A DNA stretch of 64,000 nt from Hoplostethus atlanticus. Its lineage: Eukaryota > Chordata > Actinopteri > Trachichthyiformes > Trachichthyidae. Within the stretch, counting starts at the first letter, position 1. Each line of letters begins with the position of its first letter. Of the stretch, positions 43,331 through 54,865 are shown one piece after another. The position numbers were made by a program, and so were the translations under genes. The stretch spans positions 3,624,001-3,688,000 of the forward strand of contig JAXDDX010000039.1 of NCBI GenBank assembly GCA_034670405.1, in the 5' to 3' direction. The notes under the pieces are model-generated. The model did no database searches. It had not been told where the DNA came from and worked only from the letters and a program-made list of their open reading frames with translations.

Positions 43331-43722
43331 ACGCATGTTAATGGCAGGTATGAACAGGGCCATAGTCTACATAGGGTATATACTACTGTATAGTCATGTT
43401 GCATGGTATACCGGTACTCAAAAAAAAAAAAAGAGTTTTGAAAACAGTACTATACCAGCATTTTGTAAAAATCAATACCTTTTAACCTTTTTTTATGCGA
43501 ATGCAGATTTGATCTGTGGCCAACAATGACATAACACTATTGGTGTGTGTGTTGCAGGAAACAACCCTGAGTCAGTGAGTAAGTGTATGTCAGTTAATGT
43601 GAGCCGCAGCAGGTGTGTAGTGTGTTGAGAGAGCATTGGTAGAGACACAGACCAGTCTCATTTTGTTCAGCTACTTGTTTTGTTCAGAATAACTAATTTT
43701 ACCTCATTGAGAAAGAGGGGGA
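43331..43722. other. Unassigned spacer
   Basis: No gene. It may include the leader of the gag relic that follows, since the presumed gag start lies at 43726. Confidence 0.35.
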
Positions 43723-44340
43723 GGATGGAGAACCTCAACAAAGAGGTGGCCATGATGTTTGTGAGAAACTGTCATGACCCTTTGTTGTCTCTTGTGTTCA
43801 AAAGCAAGCTGGTTGACAGTTGGACTGCTAAGGAGGTCCAAGACAGGATTGATGAATATCACAGGGAGAAGTCCAGACCCAGTAACAGCCACAGAACACC
43901 TGGCCAGACAAGCTGTTGCTATGGTGAATGATAACATACAGGAGACAGTCAGGCCTGACCCTGAGATGATGTTGCAGTCTCACAAGCAGAGTCATCCTCA
44001 GTGGAGTGTGGAACTTGCTACAGTACAGAGCAGCATGGACAATATGATCAGGATGCTAGCTGACGTCTTAAATAGTCTGTGTGCACCTCGCCACAACCAT
44101 TCACTCCAGGGAAGAGTCTCAAGACCCAGAATCTGCAGCATCTGCAAAGACAGTTCTCATGCCAACCATAGCCCATTACCAGCTTCACCGCCTATGTTTT
44201 CACTGTCAGGCCACACAAAACAAAACGTAAGTGCCCGAATGCATCATTTCCTGCTTCCCAGTCTGCCACAGCCACAGGCTCACCTTCTCTTCAGGAAAAC
44301 TAGACAGCCTACATTTAGAGAGGGACAGTGTAGGCTCAAG
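43723..44340 (+). mobile_element. LTR-retroelement gag relic
   Basis: The plus strand encodes gag-like pieces (MENLNKEVAMMFVRNCHDPL, KLVDSWTAKEVQDRIDEYH) followed by a cysteine-rich CSICKDSSHANHS segment that resembles a zinc knuckle. It is broken, with about two interruptions. The end of the gag part resembles the relic at 20655-21030. No LTR or pol was identified beside it. Confidence 0.55.
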
Positions 44341-45040
44341 TGACAATTCCCTCAGTGTTGGTCCGAACATGGTATCCGTTCGGACATAAATATAAGGAAG
44401 TCCTCATCGGATAATGATGAGTTAATAATGACGCGTCAATTCTCGAGTGACCATAGTTGGGGAATGATAATATAAGTATTAGTGGGGCATGATAAATTCT
44501 GGTGCATGTGTGATGTCTGGCAGCCACACCAAAGAGAAGCAGCTATTGAGTAGACAAAAAGAAAAATGTTGAGTGGAAAACACCCACAGAGAACAAGGAA
44601 TAGGTCAGTTAGTAAGAACAACAATAATAAATAATAACAAATAATAACAATAATAATAATAAAAGGAAATGGAGGGAAGAAAAGGGGGAAAAATACCAAT
44701 AATAATAATAAAACAATACATTTAAACAAATTGGTTGTGTGTGGCACAATTTATTTGGTTGTTTGTGGTTTTACACAGACATAGTGGTAATTGATGATTT
44801 CACTTCCCCCTCATTAAGTCTGTTACCACATATTACTCATCAAATAGGATGTTTCCATTGGCACAGTTTGAAGCTGTCCCTGCTATAAACTGGTCTCAGG
44901 AATTGGAGGGCCTATTAGTGAGGTGTCTATTTGTGAGGGACTTGTAAATGAAGACTTTTACAGTATATAGCACTTACAGTTATATCACTGCTTGTTTATG
45001 CAAACAACTGGCATATTATTTTTATAAACTCAAAAAAAAA
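44341..45040. other. Unassigned AT-rich spacer 3' of gene D
   Basis: Contains imperfect palindromes near 44362-44386 (GTCCGAAC...GTTCGGAC) and an AATAAT-rich tract at about 44625-44715. No gene recognised. Confidence 0.4.
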
Positions 45041-45046
45041 ACCTCT

Positions 45047-47158
45047 TCATTGACGTCTTTTATTGGTGTTTGTGTTTACTGTACACAGGAGATACCTTTT
45101 GAAGTACTTCCTGAAAGTCATGTCTCGTAACCCATAGACAAGAGTACTGGCAAACCGTGGGAGTAATTGGTTCATAACAAAGGTAGCAAAGTTTACGGCT
45201 GCTACCCGTGTAGGCAAGAAGTACGTCAGGACTTCAATTAACATAGGCTGCACATAGCTGAGCATACACAACAGCACTTGAAAGCCATGAAGGAGGATAG
45301 TATTCCTTGCCTTTCTAGCATCTGCACTAGCTGCTTTGGCAGCAAAGAAAATCCTAATGTAAGTGTAGAACAGAACGAGCCAAACCAGCACCAGAAACAT
45401 TATGTGAGATGCATCTCTTTTCATGACGCTGAAGGTGCTCCTGAACACGTAATCCCTGTTACAGAACACTCTGGAATGGAAGAACTGCAAAGGTTCAGTG
45501 GCCAGGAGGATAAAGAAATCTGGTAGGATGGACAGCACACTCATTGCCCAGATCAAACCAATCACAACACGTGTTCTTTTGACTGTACATAGGTGGGCAT
45601 GGCGGAGGGGATAGCAGACAGCAATGTAGCACTCTACTGCCATACAAGCTAGGTTCAGAGGGGTGTTTTGCGTGGTGAAAATGGCAGGCAGGATGAAGAG
45701 GCAACAGAGGGAGACATTGATGGTATAGAAGACATAGGTGGAGATGAAGAGGGAAATGCTGACTGTCAGTTGGATCATGTCGTTGGTCACCAGGTGGATG
45801 AAAAGGATATAGCGAGGGTTCAACTTTAAGATCTGAATAGAATAGAATAGAATTAGAGGTACTGCAGTATATTGCTCAACTGTACTTGCAGTAATTCGAT
45901 ACGTTTATGCATGTTATCCCTAACAATAAAAGCTTCACCCAAGAAGAAACTGATATTCTTATCCAGGAGGTGCAGAGTCGCATTTATGGCCCCTCAAATG
46001 TATATTTGCCATTTATTTATTTGCCCTTTATACAACATGAATTAAAGAGTAGCTTGAATTAAAGAGTAGCTTCACCTACACTGCACAAGGAGTGCACTGC
46101 ACAGCACTCCTCCTCAGACAACGTAATATAACAGATCCGCCAGCTGTATATGTGCTCCTGGTATCACCTTCTGCGTCACACAATCACATACTCCATATCT
46201 CCTATAGGCTGACCCAACAAAGAAGAGACAATTTCAATATGATCAGCGGCAGAAAGATGATAATAAAAAAGAGTTATATTACAGACTGGTGTCCAGAATT
46301 TTAAGTGTTTCTTCTCCCTGTCTTACATTGGTATTGAGATATTCCAACCACTGTCATCATGTTTCCCGTACGAATTGATGCGGCTTGACTGCCTCTGATT
46401 CACACATTGATTCAGTTCCTACTGCTTAAATAGTTGTGCTTAACATATTAAAAAGATTACATTCAGTTAGTCCATGGGTGAAGGATTTACCTCATTGTGG
46501 GATAAAATATAGCCTAAAAAAATTGTGGGATTTTGGACAGGTGTATATTCACGTGCACAAAGCCACAAAAATAGCACTGCATGATTGACTTGCACTTTAG
46601 ACGTGGTGCAGTGGCACAAAGATAGAGCCAAGGGTAGTGGGAGTTCAGGTTAATAATGATGATTTCATTGTTGCCTTTACAAACAAACAGAGTAGATTTC
46701 TAAGTTACACCTAAAAAACAGCAAAACAGCAGGGAGGGAAAATAATGAAATATGCCAACAGAAAGAAGTTTACAGGGGCTATACGACATAGTGCTGATCA
46801 TAATTATTATTATACATACGACAATAGTCGTCATGAATTCATATTTCCTATATAAGTTGACTTTAATCAAATGTTTGGCAGAAGAAGAGCAGTGGTGGAG
46901 AGGAGTTTGAGACTTAAAAAACATTATTTTGTTTCACCTCCTTACTTCCCCAACTAATTTTCCCTTTTGCAGATAGATCAATGGATTTACCAGAGTACCC
47001 ACTTGCTGTTTGTTGAATGTGTGGACCATGGTAGCATTGATGTAGTTGATGGAGATGCCAAGGACAACAACAATGATATTCTTGCTGACAGCCATCCTGA
47101 ATGTGTCCCGGTGGTTCACAGCTGTTGTTACATTACTGCCCCCAGATGAGAAATCCAT
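45047..47158 (-). CDS. Gene D: odorant receptor 131-2-like, 7TM receptor
   Basis: Two coding exons: 47003-47158 (52 codons from ATG) and 45047-45832 (261 codons plus stop), phase 0, across a 1,170-bp intron (donor CAA|GTGGGT, acceptor TTCAG); about 313 residues. Motifs: SKNIIVVVLGISINYINA in TM1, FIHLVTNDMIQL in TM2, MAVECYIAVCYPLRHA after TM3, KARNTILLHGFQVLLC at TM6, TLVYGLRDMTF at TM7 (family consensus is SPIVYGLRD). It is the most divergent complete member here. The intron holds a repeat (46020-46420) that is inverted relative to 36584-36910. The coding exon probably extends to 47174 after a TAG acceptor. The 5' exon and promoter are at 48038-48140, with an L2 insertion in the 5' intron. 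Confidence 0.9.
46020..46420 (+). repeat. Dispersed repeat in the gene D intron (partner 36584-36910)
   Basis: Reverse complement of the sequence at 36584-36910, with moderate divergence. Non-coding. Confidence 0.65.
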
Positions 47159-47265
47159 GTCAGATGTCAGGATCCTACTTATTTGAAAAGAGAAAGAAAA
47201 ACATTATGTGATCATTTGTATTAATGTCCTCTAAAATCTGCTAATAAACATTAATTTAAACTGGC

Positions 47266-47755
47266 ACATGTGTCCTGGCCCCGCAGTGGTGGAATGAACT
47301 CCCCACTGATGTCAGGACAGCAGAGTCGCTGCCCATCTTTCGCCGCAGGCTGAAAACCCACCTCTTCAGGAAACACTACCCTGACCCTTCCCCTTAGCCA
47401 TGCCTATTTGTCGTCAATTATGTGTCTGAGCTCTTGTTTATTGGCTCTTGTTCATTTGATACACTTATTTGTCTTAGCTCTTGCTTATTTGGTTCACTTA
47501 TTTGTCTTAGCTCTTGTTTATTTGATTCTCTTATTTGTCTCATTTGTTTAAGATATAGTAGGTTGCTAACTTATTGCACTCTTACCTTAACACTAGTTAT
47601 GCTCTTAGTTGCTTGTTTAGGAAGGAAATGCACTTACAATTTCTGGTGACTAGTAGTTTTCTTGCCTACCTATGTTGAATGCACTTATTGTAAGTCGCTT
47701 TGGATAAAAGCGTCTGCTAAATGACTGTAATGTAATGTAATGTAATGTTTTCAGC
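47266..47755 (+). mobile_element. L2-clade LINE, 3' end
   Basis: Begins inside the C-terminal coding part (WWNELPTDVRTAESLPIFRR and LKTHLFRKHYPDPSP then stop), followed by a 3' untranslated region ending GTAAGTCGCTTTGGATAAAA, GCGTCTGCTAAATGACTG and TAATG repeats. These are hallmarks of teleost L2 LINEs. It is 5'-truncated. The untranslated part contains a tandem repeat of about 39 bp (47428-47548; CTCTTGTTTATTTGATTC-type units). It sits in the presumed 5' intron of gene D. Confidence 0.85.
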
Positions 47756-48037
47756 AAATACAGTAATTATAAGCATTTGCTCCAAATAAGTCTAAAAACA
47801 GTATTTTCCTCTTAATGTAGAAATTAAGAAATAACAAATCCCCGGGAAAAGGGACAAGACAAACAGTGCATACTTCAAATTCATACCTCTACAATCAGTG
47901 TGCAGAATGACTCAATATATATTAAACATCAAACATTACAGAAAATGTTCATGATGTGTTTATTTCAGTTTATTTTAATTTGGTTTAATTTTTAAATGCA
48001 CTGCAAACAAGTATTTGAAGCACACAATTCAATATTT

Positions 48038-48140
48038 ACCTGAGGCAATGCAGTCGCATGTGTAGGCTGATCTGACTCGATATGACTGACATTGCAAGAG
48101 AAGACCTCATATACCACTGTATATGAGGTCTTCTCTTGCC
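48038..48140 (-). promoter_or_regulatory. Gene D promoter and 5' exon, with a perfect 21-bp inverted duplication
   Basis: The minus strand has TATATGAGGTCTTC (TATA-like part 48106-48113) aligned with the TATATAAAGTCTTC of gene C, then a short exon ending at 48040 with the donor CAG|GTAAAT. The TATA-like block lies in one arm of a perfect inverted repeat: 48094-48114 and 48119-48139, separated by four bases. The second arm is an inverted copy of the core promoter. Use as a promoter is inferred from alignment only. Confidence 0.5.
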
Positions 48141-48630
48141 CCACTGGGTGACACGTGAGGCCTGGAAATTCATTCATTCATACAGATTCAATTAGGATCT
48201 TAGTATCTCTATTGTATGGAGGACCAGAACTGACTTAACTGTAAATAAATAAAACAATGCATGAATGCACACAGTAATAAATAAATAAATAGATGGAATC
48301 TGGTATAAGTGTATATTTCTGTATTTTTTGTCCTATTTATTTATTGTCTCATTAATTTTTTTCTGTTTATATTTATTTCCCTATTTACTTATTTGTGACA
48401 TTTATAAATGTCTCTTTTTTATCTATTTCCTTATAAATGCATTTCCGTATTCCTTTCCCTATTTATTTATTTCTGTATTTCGCTGTATGTGGTGGTGGAT
48501 GACAGCGCTGTTCGCCCCCTTGAGAACCACGGCCTCTTCCCTGTCTGTCATGTCCCTGTTTAGGCACCACTGTAGCAAGCTCGCTACAATCGTGGCCGCC
48601 ACAGACAAAGAGTAAGGCAGGAATGGATAT
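48141..48630. other. Unassigned spacer upstream of the gene D promoter
   Basis: T-rich, with repeated TTTATTT-type motifs and a run of AAATA units near 48275-48292. No gene recognised. Confidence 0.4.
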
Positions 48631-48634
48631 TTAA

Positions 48635-48960
48635 AGGGGAATTCCGGTATTTTTAAACCTGGGCTCTATTTGTACAAATTCGTCATTTATATCGCAAAAT
48701 AGGTACAAAAGGTTTTGGAATTGCTCCGGTAGATCGCCTCAGTCGGCAGTCGCGAAACGGGCTGCTATGGCTGCATCATAATCCGCAGGGGCAAGTGCGC
48801 CGATCAAAGTACGTCCACTAAAAGTTGTTTTTGCCACTGACAGGCTTAGATTGTTATTGGAAGTGTCTGACAACATTACGGAAAAGAAACCTTTGTTTAA
48901 CCTCTTCATGCAACAATTCACCTCATCTTTCAGATTTCAGAGCGAGACTTCTCCTTGAGC
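48635..48960. mobile_element. Long-TIR MITE with TTAA target, copy 3, rearranged
   Basis: The left 200 bp match 3013-3220 after TTAA (48631-48634). From about 48886 the sequence instead matches the 3310-3390 region of copy 1 in reverse orientation, so part of the element is inverted and the right TIR is missing. Confidence 0.7.
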
Positions 48961-49252
48961 GAGACGGATTGTTGTACGGATATAAAAACTCCACAAAGGT
49001 TTGGTTACCAACAGAGTCTGCTCTCCAAACAAACAGATCTGTTGAAGTGGAATATGCCCCAGTCAAACGAAATTTCAGAGGACCTCCGGAGAGGAATTGT
49101 TGAAGCTCATAAGGCTTTCCAAAGACTTTCAAAGAAATTCTCCAGGAGAACATCAGGGTAATGGTCCATGATCTGAAGCTTAACAGACGTTGGGTCATGC
49201 AACATGACAATGACCCCAAACACAAAACCAAATCTACAACAGAATGGCTTAA

Positions 49253-50526
49253 AGGGGACATATTTCACTCTTTTTTGGCTATTTAAAACTGTTCCCTGGG
49301 GTCTTTACAAGATGTTTGTTAAGTCGATATCAAAAAAAATCCTAAAACCAGCTTCTGTAGTGTAGAGACTGAAACACGTCTCTCATTTTCTCCATTGTAA
49401 AGAACAGGCTGTTTTGAGGGCGTGGAGGGTTATGTAAATGAGCACTGAGTGGAGGCAGCCAATTGCCTGGCGGAGGCGGAGAACAGAGCTTCCATGCTGC
49501 TCAAGGTAAACAAACAAGCTTGACACCGTAATTTACCATAATCATGGCTCCTGAACCAACACTGGTTGGTTCAGGAGCCTCAAACTACATGTTTGAGGCT
49601 GATCCAGAATGGGAAAAGGCAGCTGAGGCAGTTCCACTTAGGAGAACCCAGCAGAACGTTTCTCTATAGGCCCTTTTCGACCTAAAGTACCTGGCTTTAG
49701 TCCCAGGAAGTACTTTTCAAGGGACTAAAAGTACCATCAGCCTGTTGTCTCTGTTTCGACCGCGGTCCAAAGACCCGCGAAGATTAGGCAAATTAGTCTG
49801 CTGACATATGAAAAAGCTCTACTCCAGTCCAATAGGTGGCGGTTATGCAGAAGACTATACAACGACGACGCCATATAAAGCGACGGACATAAAGCGATGG
49901 ACAGGCATTATTTGTGCGATACTGCAAGCATGGAGGATATTCAAGTGGTGCTGCTGTTGATCATGATGTACTGTTTTGCAAATGTGGTAATTGAGTCGAC
50001 GCTGGAAAATAGACAAGCACTAATAGCACAGCGGATTCAAAGCGCCAGAAATGCTAGAGTTGTGGATGGAAGGGGTCTCTTTTGGAATGTTTTTGTCGGA
50101 GCAGCAGGGAGCCTGCATGATGCCAGAGTTCTGCGCTTGTCAGGGTTGTGGAAGCTAGTGGATAGGGGTTTGCTACTCCCTGATGAAACAAAGAACATTT
50201 GTGGACATGATGTGGGGTACTATGTCTACTATGTACCCCACATCATGTCCATAAGAAATGGCATGCGGAGCTGCATTTTGAGACGAGGTAAATGGGAGTG
50301 GTTATTCACCTGGGGGTGGCCATGCTCTGAGAGGGGTTGGATTATACGAACAGTGGCCTGTTATGACGTCTAAACAGGGGACTTTTCAAAACGGCCTGTT
50401 TTTTGGACCGTTTTTTGAAAAAGGAAACTGCAGAAAAAGGGGGGGACTTCCAGATTTCACATTTTTTCGGCTACTAAAGTCAATGGTAACATGTGGAACA
50501 TGTATAAGGGCCATAATAGGTCCCCT
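49253..50526. mobile_element. TTAA-target transposon (Kolobok-like) nested in the Tc1 relic
   Basis: Termini AGGGGACATATT and, at the other end, the complement of AGGGGACCTATTATGG, flanked by TTAA on both sides (49249-49252 and 50527-50530). TTAA targets are known for piggyBac and Kolobok; the AGGGG start favours Kolobok, which is inference. Its interior holds a fragment of another superfamily (49668-50391). Confidence 0.75.
49668..50391 (+). mobile_element. PIF/Harbinger transposase fragment inside the TTAA-target element
   Basis: Starts GGCCCTTTTCGACCTAAAGT, a Harbinger-style terminus, and ends near AAAACGGCC. A 158-codon frame (49897-50373) contains NVFVGAAGSLHDARVLRLSG and GLLLPDETKNICGHDVGYYV, part of the Harbinger/HARBI1-type DDE nuclease. 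The N-terminal third does not match and most of the catalytic domain is absent, so this is an internally deleted copy. A perfect 19-bp inverted repeat (50202-50220 and 50233-50251) lies in the frame. Confidence 0.7.
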
Positions 50527-51678
50527 TTAAACAGAGGAAAATTCAGATTTTCCAATGGCCAAGACATCCCAAAAATATCAATGAACTGAAACAGTTCTGT
50601 AAGTAGGAATGGTCCAAAATACCACCTAACCATTGTGCAGGTCTGATCAGCAACTACAGGAAACGTTTGGTTGAGGTTATTGCTGCTAAAGGGAGGTTCC
50701 ACTAGTTACTGAATCTCATTGTTCACATCATTTTGACAATCTAACCTGTTAACGTTGGAATATGTTCATCTATTTTCATGACTTGGATTTTAGGAGCCAA
50801 TTATACAGGAATGCAGGTAATTTAAAAGGTTTCACTGTACATGATGGATCAAATCTTTACATCAGGTTTAATTAGGTGTTTATGCAAAGACAAAATTATC
50901 TTTTTTCTCTATTATCTCCAATTTCATAAACCAACACTGTCTGTGATGAATGGATGTGAAGTGACATTATTAAGGGTTAAGTTTGCCTTCATTTTCACAA
51001 AACCGCTGGTTTAATGTACCCACATTTTATCTACACCTGTCTTGATGAACTGTAGTAGTATAAAAGCTAACAATACCTGGAAATAAAGCGGTGGCCTCTT
51101 GCAGATAATTGCTTATTTGAGTTGACTGAAGGAATGACATCAGATGACAACCAAACTTTTGTTGAGTAAAAGTCAGAATTCAGTCCCTATGGAATTGCAC
51201 GCTGCATAGGAATGCTAACACTAAACAGAGCAGTCCAATACTTACAAATGAAATGCCAACCCCAATTATGACCTGTATACAAGTCATGGATACCTCAATA
51301 GAAATTATTTTATTTTTCAAACTTTAGCAGTAGCTGGGGAAGTTTCCCTGACTGAAATTTTGCAATATATTAATTTCCTAAATTATCAAACCATTTTGTG
51401 GTAGCTGGGTGACATATGCTTTCTCAATATAGTAAAAAAGATATTACCTTTGTCTGACTTTGGTCTCAGTGTTGGTCCATGTCATTGCAGTAGACAGTAA
51501 AGTAAAGAAAAGTAAAGTGACTGTTTGCTGTTTGCTAAAGGAAAAATCTACCCTAAAACACTTTGTTAACACTATTTCTGGGTCCATTTTGTTGTTTGGT
51601 GGTGTATTCGTCATATCCCCAGGATATGCAGGAATGCAGCAAATTCAAAGGGTTCACAAACTTTTTCTCGCAACTGTA

Positions 51679-52127
51679 TGGGACATGTAGCTGCTATAAA
51701 TGTCATATATATATATTTACATGTTAGACTTTTAGCTGACACCTTACAATGAGTGCAGCAGTAGAATACGCTAGTTGTATACTTTTATAGTTGAAAGAAT
51801 AGAATAAGATTATTTATAGAAAAGTCCTGACTGGAGTGGTTAGGTCATACCACCATAGGGGGGCCAAGCAGGAGAACAGTCAGTGCTGGAATGTAGACCT
51901 GGACTACCTGGATAGGGGTGGGGATGTAGCTTCCTTAGTAGGTTTTCAAGGATATAATCAGATATGTAGAGCCAGTGGAGAGTGGAGTGAGTGCAGGAGG
52001 AGGGTGACATAAGTTAATTTGGGGAGAATGAAGGCAACACGGTCTAGGCGAAGCCTGTCAGAGTTCATGCAAAGTGTTACTTTGTTTTATAAAGACCTCC
52101 TAATTGCATTGGGTGCTTACTGTATGC
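51679..52127. other. Unassigned spacer 3' of gene E
   Basis: No gene recognised. A short TA run lies near 51707-51716. Confidence 0.35.
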
Positions 52128-53646
52128 TCACTTACACAATAGATACCTTTTCAGGTACCTCCTGAACGTCTTGTCTCGTAGGCCATAGACAATTGGACTA
52201 ATAAATCGTGGCAGGATCTGTATAATAATATAGCAAGCAAAGAGGGAATCCACATAATATTTAGGGAACCAGTACTTCAGAGCATTTTTTAACAGGGGGC
52301 CCGCGTATGTAGCCATGCACAACAGCAGCTGAAACCCATGGAGGAGGATAGTGTTCCTGGCCTTCTTAGCATCTGTGCTAGCCGCCTTGACAGTGTACAG
52401 GATCCTGAAGTAAGTGTAGAAGATAGTGAGCCAAACTATGACTAGAAACACTATATAGTAGACATCCCTCTTCTGGATAATGAGCGGACTCCTGAAGACA
52501 GTTTCCCTGAGACAGAAGACTCTGGAATGAAAAAACTCCAGTGGTTCTGTGGCCAGGGCAACGAAGAGATCAGGCAGGACTGAGAGCATGCTCATCACCC
52601 AGATCAGACCAATCAGCACGTACGTTCTCTTGACCGTACAGATCTGTGCGTGGCGAAGGGGGATGCAGATGGCAATGTAGCACTCTACCACCATGCAAGC
52701 CAGGTTCAGAGGGGTGTTTTCAGTGGTGAAAAGAGCAAACAGGATGAAAAGGCAACAGAGGGAGACATTGATTGTGTAGAGGATGTAGCTGAGGAGAAAA
52801 AGGATGATGGTGAGGGTCATTTGGATCATGTCGTTGACCACCAGGTGAATGAAAAGGATGTAGCGAGGATTCATATTGAAGACCTGGATGGCGGGATAAA
52901 GAGGAAGGAGTGGGGGGAGAGGGAAGGTAGGGGAGGAGGAGGGTGACGGGGAAATTTGATGAGAGGAAAGGAGAGGAAGTAAGAATAGAGGTGAGTGGAG
53001 CAGGGGGTGGAAGAGGAGGGAAGAATGCAAGATTAGAGAAGAAAGCACAGGAGGCGGGGAAAGGTGTAGAGAAGAGGGGAGTTTCTTCAAAGAATGATCA
53101 TGACAGAACATCATCGCTATAACGGCTATTATGTGTTTCTATTGGATCGACATATACATATGACAGTAAATGTGGGAAAATGGTAAAGGTGGACATTTCC
53201 CAGAAGGGCGGTAAATGTAGACATTTCCCAAGGTAAATCTGGTACAATGTGTACATTTCCCGGTTAATGTGAGTGGAAAATGCTGTCACAACCAGCGCGA
53301 GGCTCTCTCTCCTTCAGTGTCCTGCTGGCTGCATTTCTGTAACATATTGCACGTCGTACCACTGTCCCACACTATAGTTCTGCACCTGAGGGTCTTTTGA
53401 TGAATTTAATCCCATTAGGATATCGACCGAAAAGTATTTGTTGTAGCAGAGCCTTATTAACAGGTTATTGGCCTCATTATTAGTTATTTAGTTATTTAGT
53501 TATTAGTTATTTTCCACTCACATTAACCGGGAAATGTTCACATTTACCACAGAGTTGGGAAATGTCTACATTTAACAGGAAATATCCACATTTACCATTT
53601 TCCCACATTTACCGTAACATACATACTCCACACACCCACACACACA

Positions 53647-53697
<51 letters not shown>

Positions 53698-54318
53698 TAA
53701 TGGGATTCAATTCATCAAAAGCCAAAAGCATCAAGACCCTCAGGTGCAGAACTATAGTACACCTTAGTATCTTAGTAGTATCGTAGTAAATTTTCTCATT
53801 TCAACATAAACAGCAATGACTCATAAGTTATTGCTGCAGTGTTAACAATGAATACAATAGCAAACATTGTACAGCTTCAAAATATAGTGCATTTATGCCA
53901 GTTCTTTATCAAGAGCTGCAGCATTAAGTTTTCCATAGATAGGAAATGCTTTTTCATTCCTATCCTATTCCTATCTATCGATCTGGGATTGGGTATTTAA
54001 AGCCTGAAAATCGTGCTGCTAATTCTGCATTCTCATTGCAGCTACAGTATATCACAAAGCTAAGCTAACGAATGGAGGTAGGTGGTGGTGATGTAAATAT
54101 TAACTTCGACCATATCTCCCCATAAAATTGATCTTTAGTGGTTGTATGACGTTAGAGAAATGTCAAACCTGGTGTTTGCGGAAGGTGTGAATCAGGTTTG
54201 CATTGATGTAGTTGATGGAGATGCCGAGAGCCACAACAATCACATTCTTGCTCACAGCTGTGAAGAAGGGGTCTCGATAGTGTACAACCACTGTTACATT
54301 AGCAGATGACACATTCAT
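52128..54318 (-). CDS. Gene E: odorant receptor 131-2-like, 7TM receptor
   Basis: Two coding exons: 54169-54318 (50 codons from ATG; MNVSSANVTVVVHYRDPFF) and 52128-52883 (251 codons plus stop), phase 0, with a 1,285-bp intron (donor CAG|GTTTGA, acceptor CATCCAG); about 301 residues. Motifs: SKNVIVVALGISINYINA in TM1, FIHLVVNDMIQM in TM2, MVVECYIAICIPLRHAQ after TM3, KKARNTILLHGFQLLLC at TM6, SPIVYGLRDKTF at TM7. The protein ends at KRYLLCK, shorter than its paralogues. A longer open frame runs to 53114, but it only extends into the intron's pyrimidine-rich tract (about 52890-53080) and is not part of the protein. The upstream exon likely starts at 54351 after a TTTTTTCAG acceptor. The promoter is at 55591-55667. 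Confidence 0.92.
53166..53612. mobile_element. TIR element in the gene E intron
   Basis: Terminal inverted repeats of about 110 bp begin GTAAATGTGGGAAAATGGTA and are rich in GGGAAATGT(A/C)GACATTT-like units. No coding capacity. Just outside, 53696-53760 repeats about 53365-53424 (the TATAGTTCTGCACCTGAGGG region) in inverse orientation, so the surrounding sequence is also partly palindromic. Confidence 0.7.
53636..53692. repeat. (CA)n microsatellite
   Basis: About 50 bp of CA repeats with a CTCTCT interruption, inside the gene E intron. Confidence 0.95.
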
Positions 54319-54761
54319 CTCTTGAATGCTGTTGAATGAGGTTGCTGAAGTCTGAAAAAAGAAAGAGGTTGTAATATTCAGTGTCAGTTAACTGCAATTA
54401 CATACAATTATACAACAAATACAACAATTGCATAGATATTGTTATACAATTGTAATAACACTTAACAGAGGAAGAACTCTTGGCTGTGTGGCTGACTATT
54501 ATATGAATCACCATTGTACATAAATGTGTACAAGTCTGAAAAAACGTCATTGCTAATCTGCACTGTAACTTTATTCATGTTGGAAATTTAAAGCTAGACC
54601 TTAGTCCATCTTCATTATATTTTAATCTCACTTGTATATATGTTGTATATATCGATGTGTTCCATAGCACTGTGGCTGTAAGGGGTTCACATGAATAAAG
54701 ATGTTGCATTGTTTGATCATACAGGTCATTACACAGTCATTAAACTACATTGTAAATATGT

Positions 54762-54865
54762 TTAAGATACACCGTAGATAGGATTAAGATACCCCGTAGA
54801 TAGGATTAAGATACACCATAGATAGGATTAAGATACCCCGTAGATAGAATTAAGATACACTGTAA
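54762..54865. repeat. Minisatellite, about 23-bp unit
   Basis: Four to five tandem units of GTAGATAGGATTAAGATAC plus a short variable part, in the presumed 5' intron of gene E. Confidence 0.85.

Larger units (their letters stand above)
49030..51678 (+). mobile_element. Tc1/mariner relic interrupted by a TTAA-target element
   Basis: Left part: a transposase start (MPQSNEISEDLRRGIVEAHK) and, further on, the DDE-domain segment VMQHDNDPKHKTKSTTEWLK. Right part, after the insertion at 49253-50526: the C-terminal end (KNINELKQFC and LISNYRKRLVEVIAAKGGST). A typical Tc1 terminus, TTCACAAACTTTTTCTCGCA followed by ACTGTA, ends at 51678. Large internal parts are missing and no left terminus was found, so it is long dead. 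Confidence 0.8.

Noticed and set aside
48094-48139. A microRNA precursor
   Set aside because: The stem is only 21 bp with a 4-base loop and perfectly paired, shorter than known precursors. A template-switch palindrome is simpler.
52884-53114. A 77-residue N-terminal extension of gene E (long open frame to 53114)
   Set aside because: It is Ser/Pro/Leu-rich sequence encoded by the intron's pyrimidine tract. A clear AG acceptor before 52883 and a separate exon with ATG and TM1 at 54169-54318 explain the gene better.
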